From assembly GCA_021821785.1 (NCBI GenBank), contig JAKACD010000005.1, positions 1 to 64,000 of the forward strand: a DNA stretch of 64,000 nt, read 5' to 3'. Of this stretch, positions 56,676-64,000 are shown in pieces. Under the pieces are notes generated by a model. It was not told the DNA's origin. It worked only from the letters and a program-made list of their open reading frames with translations, and did not search any database. How positions within the stretch are numbered: the first letter of the stretch is position 1; the number at the start of each line of letters is the position of its first letter. Origin of the DNA: Thermoplasmata archaeon. GTDB taxonomy: Archaea > Thermoplasmatota > Thermoplasmata > Lutacidiplasmatales > UBA184. The translations under genes were made by a program, and so were the position numbers.

Positions 56676-57191
56676 ATGGCCGAGGACGAGGCGGTTTCAC
56701 CCGCGCTCCGAGCTTCCCGTTGGATCCCCCACGCGCCCGCTCGCGTATGGACCGCCTGCACCACGAAGCAAGCCCTCGAACTATGGTGGAGTCCCGAGGA
56801 CCTTCGGACCACCGTCCGCAAGCTCGAGGTCCGCCCGGGCGGCGGGGTCGACCTCCACGTTCGCTACGTTCCCGCCCTCCTCGGTCCGGCCAGCGCCGAG
56901 GCGTTCCAAGCGGCACGGATTCCGATCGCCTTTGACCTGCGGGGACGACTGTCCGAGGTCGAGGAGGAACGCCTCCTTACGTTCGACCTGGCGCTCGAGA
57001 TCGGAAAGGGAGGCGCGAGCGTCGAGATGGTCACCACGCTTGAACTGATCCCCGAGAACTCCGGCACCCGGGTCAACCTGATCGGGCGAGGAGAGAAGAC
57101 GCCGCATTGGGTCGCGCTCGGCCAGAAGAACCTCGAGGCCCAGCTGGAACGGCTGGCCCTGGCCGTCGAACTCTCCTCCTCGTCGCCGTAG
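56676..57191 (+). CDS. SRPBCC/AHSA1 family protein
   Basis: SRWIPHAPARVWTACTTKQALELWWSPED...GGVDLHVRYVP; start/helix-grip pattern. Confidence 0.8.
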   Translation: MAEDEAVSPALRASRWIPHAPARVWTACTTKQALELWWSPEDLRTTVRKLEVRPGGGVDLHVRYVPALLGPASAEAFQAARIPIAFDLRGRLSEVEEERLLTFDLALEIGKGGASVEMVTTLELIPENSGTRVNLIGRGEKTPHWVALGQKNLEAQLERLALAVELSSSSP

Positions 57192-57330
57192 GTCCTCAGA
57201 GCCGCGACGGAATCCGCTCGCTCGTGTGGTCCGCCGGCCGTCCGATCTCCCCCCCTTCGGCGATCCTTCCTGTCGGGGCCTTCCTCGCCGGTCAGAAAAC
57301 TCTTTGACGGAAGGGGGCCCTCACCCCCTC

Positions 57331-57636
57331 GTGGAAGGGTCGGTTCCTCCTCCGCAAGAGCCGCCGGTCTCGGTCGCGAGCGTCCACCTGGAACGGACGA
57401 TCCGATTCACCGCGTATCTCCTCGGCGGCATCCTGGCCCTGAGCTCGGGGATCCTCAGCTTTGCGGCCGGCATGGGAGCAACGCTCAACTGCATCTTCCG
57501 AACGCCGGCCTGTCCGTCCGATGGGACCTACTTTGAGTATGACATCCTGCCGACCGCCCTGGCGGGGGCGACCCTCATCGTGGTCGCGGTCGTTCTGCTT
57601 CTCTTGGCGCGTCGGGCTCACCGGTCGCCGAACTAA
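57331..57636 (+). CDS. small two-TM membrane protein
   Basis: FTAYLLGGILALSSGILSFAAGMG...TALAGATLIVVAVVLLLLARRAHR; start uncertain. Confidence 0.5.
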   Translation: MEGSVPPPQEPPVSVASVHLERTIRFTAYLLGGILALSSGILSFAAGMGATLNCIFRTPACPSDGTYFEYDILPTALAGATLIVVAVVLLLLARRAHRSPN

Positions 57637-57891
57637 CGCGGCCAGTGGATCCTGTCTCTAGGGGCCCCCCGCAAGCCGACTCGCCCTAGGGTTGCTTCTC
57701 TGGGCATCGGGCCGGCGGCGTCTTCCGCTCCGATGGCAGGCCGTTTCGCCCGCGTATCCTCGCCGCCGTGCCCCGTACGGATGGTTCCCACCGCGCCGCG
57801 CGGTTCGTTCGTTGCGGTCGAGACTCGGCAGCGGGCCTTCGCTCCTCGCTCGATAGAAACCCGGCCCAGCAATCGAGGTGCGGCGGATCCC

Positions 57892-58965
57892 TCACGTCCC
57901 GGGAGGGGAGAACGGCCCATACGGAGTGGAGGCTGGGCTCCCGAACACGCCGTGGGGGAGCGGTCCGACCGATACGGGAACGCCTCCCACGGGGACCGTC
58001 GGATCGGGGCGGGCGATGAGGTCGTAGGCGACGGCGGAAAGGATCACGAGCCAGGAGGCGGTGATCGCGTTCGCGAGCGTGACGAGTATGACCGTCAGTA
58101 ACCCGGCCCCGACCAACGAACCCGGGATCGCCATTCCCTCCTCGATCGCCGAGCTCACAATGCCGACCACCAGGATCGCCCCGAACAGCGACAGCCGATG
58201 CCCCTTCGTGAGGCGCCAGCTCCGCTCGAGCCCGCCGATCGCGGTGGTATTCTCCATCATGATCGCCGGGGCGAAGAGGCAGAGGGCCAAGCCAAGGTAT
58301 ACCGCGAGAACGAGGGCGACCATGAGGCCGACAAAGAAGAGCGGCAAGAAAGGGAACGCCGGTCCTCCCAGTGCGAGGCGAAAGATGAGGAGGATCGGGA
58401 AGACGAGCAATCCTCCCACGATGAGATAGACCAGCAGCGTGGCACCGAGTATGCTCGGGAACTTTGCGACCCCGCGCCGGAGCGCGTCCCCGACCCGCAT
58501 CGCCTCGCCGCGAAAGCGGCGAACCGAGTACTCGGCCATTCCCCCGGTCACGGCCGCGGTGAGGACGGCCGTGGCGAGCAGCACCGCCAGCGAGTAGAGC
58601 AGTGCCTCTCCCGCAGTCGGAGCCGGTAGCGAGACCCCCACGGGCAATCCTCCGAACCCGCCGGCGACCACGTAGTTCAGGAGCAGCAAACCGAACACCA
58701 CGGAGATCGCCGCCAGGATCAGGTTGAGGACCAAGTACACCCCGATGTAGCTCCGTAGGTTGTCCCACCAGGTTCGGAATAGGCCCGAGAGGATGGTGCC
58801 GGCATCCGCTCGACGGAGGAAGAGAGGGGGCGGAGCGTACGACCCGGGAACCCCCGGCGTCCCCGCCGGAAGCAGGGAGAGCGGACTTCCGCAGTGCGTA
58901 CAGTACGTTGCACCGGGGACGCGAGGGGTTCCGCACGCCGAGCAATATCCCGCAGAACTCATGCG
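57892..58965 (-). CDS. zinc-ribbon plus polytopic membrane protein
   Basis: MSSAGYCSACGTPRVPGATYCTHCGSPL followed by about six TM segments. Confidence 0.8.
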   Translation of the reverse strand, partial: RMSSAGYCSACGTPRVPGATYCTHCGSPLSLLPAGTPGVPGSYAPPPLFLRRADAGTILSGLFRTWWDNLRSYIGVYLVLNLILAAISVVFGLLLLNYVVAGGFGGLPVGVSLPAPTAGEALLYSLAVLLATAVLTAAVTGGMAEYSVRRFRGEAMRVGDALRRGVAKFPSILGATLLVYLIVGGLLVFPILLIFRLALGGPAFPFLPLFFVGLMVALVLAVYLGLALCLFAPAIMMENTTAIGGLERSWRLTKGHRLSLFGAILVVGIVSSAIEEGMAIPGSLVGAGLLTVILVTLANAITASWLVILSAVAYDLIARPDPTVPVGGVPVSVGPLPHGVFGSPASTPYGPFSPPGT

Positions 58966-59288
58966 GTCCACGTTCCCCGTTGGGTTCGTCGGCACGTCAC
59001 AGGGCTCGCCCTCCCCGTCGTAGGGTCTCGCCGGTGCCCGACAAGAACCCGCGCGCGATTTACCCCTTCCCCACCGGTGGGCCATCTCTCCGGTCACGGT
59101 GGTTCACTCGTAGAGCCCCGGTCTCCCCTGTCGGGGACGGGGTGGCCGGAAGACTCACCGCCACCTCCGGTGCGAGCCGGAGATAGTACCTACCCCCCTC
59201 GGCTCTCGGTCGGCCCGTCCTCGGGGCGGTGCTCGCGGCGATAGGGTAGGTCCGTCCGGCTTCGCGGCGCATGCCGTCCTTGCCCTCG

Positions 59289-60182
59289 TCAGGTGAACAG
59301 ATCCTCGAGCGGGTTCTCCATCTCGCGAACCTCACGGAGACGGACTCCCTGCGACTCGAGCTCGTGGATGAGCCCCGGGACCGCCCCCGGTCCCGAGAGC
59401 TCCCGCAGGTAGTAGTCTCCGCTCCGCTCCCACCCCTCGGGCGCCGGGCTCAGCGGGAGCGTTCGGATCCCGATCACGTAGTGGGCAGCCCGTACATTCT
59501 CCATCCGCTCGAACAGGGTGAGCGCGCCGCCCTTGAGCGCGATCACGTGGCGACCGATCTCCCGAGCCTCGAAGAGGTTGTGCGAGGAATAGAGCACGAT
59601 CCGGTTCCGGCTCAGGTTGAGGATGAGCGTTCGGATCTCGCGGGCCACCTTCGGATCCAGGTTCGCCGTCGGCTCGTCCAGAAGATAGATCTCGCGCTCG
59701 CGAAGGAACACCCTCGCGATCGACGCGCGCTTGCGCTGGCCCGCGCTCAGCTTCGAGATGAACGTGTCCCGGAACTCCCGAATCTCGAGCTGGTCGAGGA
59801 CCCGTTCCACGTCGGCGGTCGAGGCCCGCTCCACCCTCGCGTAGAAGTCGAGGCACTCCCGCACCGTCAGGCCATCCGGCATGCCGTCCATGTGGGAGAG
59901 ATAGTGGAGGCGGTCCCGCGAGGTCTGCTGGTCGATGGGGACGCCGTCGATCAGCACCGCACCGGCCGTGGGCCGAAGGATCCCGGCGATCGTCCGGAAG
60001 AGCGTGGTCTTGCCGGCGCCGTTCGGCCCGAGGACGACGTAGACGGACGGTTCGTCGATGGTGAACGAGATGTCGCGCAGCACCGGCGTCTTCGCGTACC
60101 CCGAGTGCAGGGCGCGACAGCTCACGGAGACCGGGCCGTCACGGGGGGCGCTCGGAAGCGCCGTGGAACTCCCTCCTAGCAT
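59289..60182 (-). CDS. ABC transporter ATP-binding protein
   Basis: LGPNGAGKTTLFRTIAGIL, LSAGQRKRASIARVFL, IYLLDEPTANLDP; ATG 60182. Confidence 0.93.
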   Translation of the reverse strand: MLGGSSTALPSAPRDGPVSVSCRALHSGYAKTPVLRDISFTIDEPSVYVVLGPNGAGKTTLFRTIAGILRPTAGAVLIDGVPIDQQTSRDRLHYLSHMDGMPDGLTVRECLDFYARVERASTADVERVLDQLEIREFRDTFISKLSAGQRKRASIARVFLREREIYLLDEPTANLDPKVAREIRTLILNLSRNRIVLYSSHNLFEAREIGRHVIALKGGALTLFERMENVRAAHYVIGIRTLPLSPAPEGWERSGDYYLRELSGPGAVPGLIHELESQGVRLREVREMENPLEDLFT

Positions 60183-60201
60183 GGCCTCGAGTCCTCCCCG
60201 G

Positions 60202-60921
60202 CTACGCCGGCGACAAGAGCCGTTCCGTGGGCATGAACCGGTCGGTCCGTGCGAGCAGGGAGGCGAGCAGGACGAAGACGACCAGCTCGCCCACGAGGAG
60301 TACCCGGGACGCTTCGGCACCCAGGGCGATGGCGACGATCATGAGGAGCGTGGTCGGGAGGACTCCGATGAGAGGGAGGACCCCGAGGGGGCTGTTGAGC
60401 CCGGACCGCGGTGACGAAAGGGAGGTCCAGAAGACCCCTATCGTCGTCATCAAGGTCACGGAGAGGTAGCTCATCGGGAAGGTGTACCCGAGCAGGATCT
60501 CGGGAAGGGTGGATGTCAGGGCGTTGCCGCTGAGCAGGTAGGCGGTGAGTCCGGCGGCCAAGCCGACGCCGAGAATGATGGTGACCTGAACGATCCCGGC
60601 GATGAGCGCGTTGGCCAGGATCCGCCGGGGGGAGATGCCGTAGGCGACCAGATATTCGAGGACTCCCTTCGTCCGGTCATTCGTGAAGACCAGGGCCCCA
60701 CCTATCCCTCCCGAGACCGCAAAGACCGGGAGAATGACCGTGCCCACGCTGACGAACAACGGCCCTGCGATACCAAAGAGGGCGGAGTAGAACACAACCA
60801 TGCCTCCGCCAATAACGAGCGACATACGCCCCACTACCATCGAGCGGCGGAGGGTGATGCCCAGCAGGGTGGGCAAGCGCGGGTCGGTCCCCGATTCCAT
60901 GGGCCCCACCCGGGTAGACAC
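60202..60921 (-). CDS. ABC-2-like transporter permease
   Basis: Six TM segments; GTG 60921 preceded by GAGGAG; adjacent to the ATPase. Confidence 0.75.
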   Translation of the reverse strand: MSTRVGPMESGTDPRLPTLLGITLRRSMVVGRMSLVIGGGMVVFYSALFGIAGPLFVSVGTVILPVFAVSGGIGGALVFTNDRTKGVLEYLVAYGISPRRILANALIAGIVQVTIILGVGLAAGLTAYLLSGNALTSTLPEILLGYTFPMSYLSVTLMTTIGVFWTSLSSPRSGLNSPLGVLPLIGVLPTTLLMIVAIALGAEASRVLLVGELVVFVLLASLLARTDRFMPTERLLSPA

Positions 60922-61140
60922 GTCCTCCTCACCTTCAGGGAGATACTTAGCCCGAGTGACGCTCATGGCACAATGCGGCCTGCCGTGACAGTGCCAACGC
61001 CGGGTCGTGCGGATCCTTTGGCCCCGGTGGCTCCGGCACCTTCCCACCGGTGCGGGGTCTCGGAGACCTTAGCGGGGCGGCCGGAACGGCAAGCGACGTC
61101 GGGATCCTAGGCTGTACGGGCCAAGTCAACCCAGGCTGTA

Positions 61141-61734
61141 GTGACTGAGCGCCCTTTCAGGACCATGCCTTCCGACTGCCCGCGGTGTGGCGGACCCAAT
61201 CTCCCGGGAGCCACGATGTGCCAGTGGTGCAGCTCGGCGCTTCCGAGACCCCGGGCCCCGACCGCTCCTCCCGTCCCCTCGCAAGGCCCTCTCCCGACCC
61301 CGGTGTCGATTCCCGCGGGCCGAACCTCCTCGGCAGCGCTGATCGGTGGGATCGTGCTCGTGGCGGTGAGGGTCGTGATCGCAGTCGCCTTCGTGTCCGT
61401 AGCCTCCAATCCGCCATCCACCCCTCCCCCCGGCGCATCCGTCGACATCACTGGCGTTCACCTGGTCTCTTTGGACACTGCTTGCGGGCTTAACGGCGAT
61501 AGCTCCGGGACCGTGACCCTTCATCCGCCCCGCGGATTTCCATTCATCATTTGGGGCGTGCCGGGACCGAGCGGGAGCGTGCCGTGCACGGTTCAGAGCG
61601 TTACAACGAACACACCGGGGTTCGAGCGGTTCGCCAGTTTTCCCGTCAACGTGACCCGGGCCCCCGGCGTGCTCCTGGTTTCGATGCTCCCTCCCCCCTC
61701 GTTCGTCGGCGTGCTGAATGTGACCTTCACCTAG
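61141..61734 (+). CDS. zinc-ribbon, TM and extracellular beta domain protein
   Basis: CPRCGGPNLPGATMCQWCSSAL, proline linker, SSAALIGGIVLVAVRVVIAVAFVSVA, ectodomain. Confidence 0.7.
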   Translation: MTERPFRTMPSDCPRCGGPNLPGATMCQWCSSALPRPRAPTAPPVPSQGPLPTPVSIPAGRTSSAALIGGIVLVAVRVVIAVAFVSVASNPPSTPPPGASVDITGVHLVSLDTACGLNGDSSGTVTLHPPRGFPFIIWGVPGPSGSVPCTVQSVTTNTPGFERFASFPVNVTRAPGVLLVSMLPPPSFVGVLNVTFT

Positions 61735-61912
61735 CCCGCTGTCGGCAAATAGCGGACTCCTGCCGAACTTGATCCACCGGGCAGCTGTCTCTACCTCGGC
61801 AGGGGAGAAGGGCTGTCCGTCCCCGAAACGACACTAACTCCGTCGACCCGACCCCGGGCGGGTGACGCAGTCTTATGGAACTCTTGCCCTGCGCTTCCGA
61901 GAGGCAACACCC

Positions 61913-62383
61913 ATGAAGTGGGTAACTCGCGAGAAGGCAAGGGTGGATCGGATCGCGTGCCCGTGGCTCATCCAACGTTTCGTGGATCCGAAGGCAGAGT
62001 TCCTCTACGTTCCTCGGGACCGAGTGCTGGAGGTGGCGAAGAAGGAAGGCGCGACGGCGTTCGACACGCCGGGAGCCGAGCTCTTCCATTTCGAAGAAGG
62101 CGGCGAGGAGTTCGTGACCTTCGACGCGGTCATCCGCCGGTTCCAGCTCAAGGACCCCGCCCTGCTCGAGCTCGCCAAGATCGTTCGAGTTGCCGACGGG
62201 GGCTCCGGCAAGGCCGCGGAGGCCGCTGGATTGGAGGCGGCCGCCACGGGATTCCGAGTGATCGCGAAGGATGACCTCGAGAACCAGCGCCTTCAGTTCC
62301 CGTTGTACGACGCCCTCTACGCCTACTGCAAGTGGCGGGTGGAAGAGGGCGGTCATTTGGAGCATACGGGTGGACCCGCCTGA
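61913..62383 (+). CDS. ChrB C-terminal (chromate resistance) domain protein
   Basis: WVTREKARVDRIACPWLIQRFVDPKAEFLYVP...FDTPGAELFHFEEGGEEFVTFDAVI. Confidence 0.87.
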   Translation: MKWVTREKARVDRIACPWLIQRFVDPKAEFLYVPRDRVLEVAKKEGATAFDTPGAELFHFEEGGEEFVTFDAVIRRFQLKDPALLELAKIVRVADGGSGKAAEAAGLEAAATGFRVIAKDDLENQRLQFPLYDALYAYCKWRVEEGGHLEHTGGPA

Positions 62384-62404
62384 ACGAGGGATCGGGGCGG
62401 TCGC

Positions 62405-63349
62405 ATGACGCTCCAGAAGGTCGCCTCCATCCCGCTGCCGGTCCACCGCGGGGAGAGCGGGTTCGACCATGCCGCCGTCGACGCGGCCAGCGCGAAACTC
62501 TTCGTCGCCCACACCGCGAACGATGCGGTCGACGTGATCGACCTAGCCGCGCGAAAGTACGAACGCTCGATTTCAGGTTTGACCGGCGTGGCCGGAGTGT
62601 GGACCGCGGGCTCCGAGCCCCTCTTGTTCACGTCGAACCGCGGGGAAGACACTGCGAGCATCTTCCGTCTACCCCTCGGGGAGGAACTCTTCCGGGTGGC
62701 CACCGGTTCCCGACCGAACGGAATGGCGTTCGACCCCAACCACAAGGTGCTGCTCGTCGCGGGAGTAGGGAACGCGGAGCGGCACCGACCTCCGACCGCG
62801 ACGCTGTTCGACGTGCGGACGGGCGAGCTCGTCCGGCAACTCGAGCTCTCCGGCCGGACCCGGTGGGCGGTCTACAACCCGTACCTGAAGGCGTTTCTCG
62901 TGAACATCGCGCGCCCTGCGCAGATCGCGGTGGTGCCTCTCCAGGGCCCCGAGCGTCCCGCTGACTTCATTGAGGTCCCCGCCTCGGGCCCCCATGGGCT
63001 CGAGCAGAGCCCGGACGGGCGCACCCTCTATTGTGCGTGCGACGACGCGAAGCTCGTGACGGTGGATCTCCCCGCTCGGAAAGCCAAGGTCGTGGCCGAG
63101 CTGGCGGGACCGCCGGACGTGCTTTGGATGCACTCGCGCCTGAGCCAGCTCTACGTCGCGATCGGCGATCCCGGTGTGGTCCAAATGTATCGGACGGACT
63201 CCGACCAGCTCGCGGATACCCTTCCCACCGCGGAGGGTGCCCACACCCTGACGGTCGACCCGAGCCGAAACGAGGTGCACGTGTTTCTGCCGGACACCCA
63301 CGAAGACCTCGTTCTCCGGGCTCTGCCGGACCCCGAAGAAAACCGTTAG
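62405..63349 (+). CDS. YncE-like beta-propeller protein
   Basis: FDHAAVDAASAKLFVAHTANDAVDVIDLAARK...LLVAGVGN...LYCACDDAKLVTVDL repeats. Confidence 0.82.
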   Translation: MTLQKVASIPLPVHRGESGFDHAAVDAASAKLFVAHTANDAVDVIDLAARKYERSISGLTGVAGVWTAGSEPLLFTSNRGEDTASIFRLPLGEELFRVATGSRPNGMAFDPNHKVLLVAGVGNAERHRPPTATLFDVRTGELVRQLELSGRTRWAVYNPYLKAFLVNIARPAQIAVVPLQGPERPADFIEVPASGPHGLEQSPDGRTLYCACDDAKLVTVDLPARKAKVVAELAGPPDVLWMHSRLSQLYVAIGDPGVVQMYRTDSDQLADTLPTAEGAHTLTVDPSRNEVHVFLPDTHEDLVLRALPDPEENR

Positions 63350-63608
63350 GGGCTAGGGCCGAGCGCCGCCCGGGGGCGGTGGAAGTGAGCGCGTCGAGCT
63401 ACGGGTCCAGGGCGATCGACCCGACGAGTGCTCGCAGGAGGCTGGACCCTCTCGCAAACAGCCAGCCTGACTCGACCAGCGTGCAGCGTCGTCCGAAGCA
63501 ACACCGCGGTTCTCGCGGTCGCAACAGTCCCTGCACCTGCGCCCGCGCATTCCGACAGGTGCCGTAAGCTAGTCCATCTGAGTCCAGCGCGATTTGGCAT
63601 GGCGTAGG

Positions 63609-63663
63609 TTGACCCCCACAATTTCACAGAATAGATAAATTTACACAATCATGTGGGGGTCAA
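63609..63663. repeat. 55-bp AT-rich element bounded by perfect 12-bp inverted repeats
   Basis: TTGACCCCCACA-ATTTCACAGAATAGATAAATTTACACAATCA-TGTGGGGGTCAA. Confidence 0.8.
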
Positions 63664-63691
63664 ATGGCGAGCGTCAAGGTCGGGACGTCGC

Positions 63692-63973
63692 TCATGCCGC
63701 CTTGATCTGCTCTCGTGCCGCCGTGTGAGATCGCCAGGCCAAATACAGAAGAGACAACCCCACTAGAACGAACACGACCGACACAAAGGCCGAGACACCC
63801 ACGTCCACCCAGAAATGAGAGCCCGGGCCGGGCGCTGGGCCAGGCACGAATGTATCGTAGAGGGAAAGTAAAACGCTGACGAGTGCTTGAAACCCAAGAA
63901 GGCCAATCACCAGGCCACCTACGAGGTAGATCGCCCGTTCGACGCGAACCGAGCTCAGATTCCCGTCCGGCAT
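63692..63973 (-). CDS. small two-TM membrane protein
   Basis: AIYLVGGLVIGLLGFQALVSVLLSLYDTF...FVSVVFVLVGLSLLYLAW. Confidence 0.6.
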   Translation of the reverse strand: MPDGNLSSVRVERAIYLVGGLVIGLLGFQALVSVLLSLYDTFVPGPAPGPGSHFWVDVGVSAFVSVVFVLVGLSLLYLAWRSHTAAREQIKAA

Positions 63974-64000
63974 GACGGCGGGAAGCTGGCAGGCAGGATT

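Noticed and set aside
1-64000. CRISPR array, rRNA operon, transposase or prophage block
   Set aside because: No regularly spaced repeats, rRNA sequence or recognisable transposase/integrase motif was seen.

Overview
GC-rich archaeal chromosome segment. It carries archaeal GltX, RNase P Rpp21, Tsr3/DUF367, archaeal class I FBP aldolase and HTH_10 (bacterio-opsin-activator type) regulators. This gene content suggests Thermoplasmatota, but that is an inference. No CRISPR array, rRNA or recognisable transposase was seen. Main points: (1) A compact seven-gene cluster at 44006-51089 encodes what looks like a complete class I (ATP-dependent) benzoyl-CoA reductase plus the upper benzoyl-CoA pathway: Oah/BamA-like hydrolase, BcrB-like, two activase ATPases, BcrC-like, Dch-like hydratase and Had-like dehydrogenase. 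(2) Two adjacent tRNA genes, Gln(CUG) at 5654-5760 and Leu(UAG) at 5788-5932, are interrupted by non-canonical bulge-helix-bulge (BHB) introns. The Leu gene appears to have two introns (D-loop and T-loop), and both T-loop introns sit at the same site with similar 3' ends. (3) A 12-TM protein is followed by a CuA-like cupredoxin with a His-to-Met variant of the CuA motif, downstream of a palindrome-rich intergenic region. (4) There is a toxin-antitoxin-like nucleotidyltransferase pair. (5) Several micro-ORFs fall below the supplied ORF cutoff: a 39-aa C2H2 finger, a 16-aa Lys-rich peptide, and a zinc ribbon interrupted by an in-frame TGA. (6) Several zinc-ribbon/TM proteins are present, two of which look frameshifted. 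All calls come from reading sequence and motifs; no database search was run.
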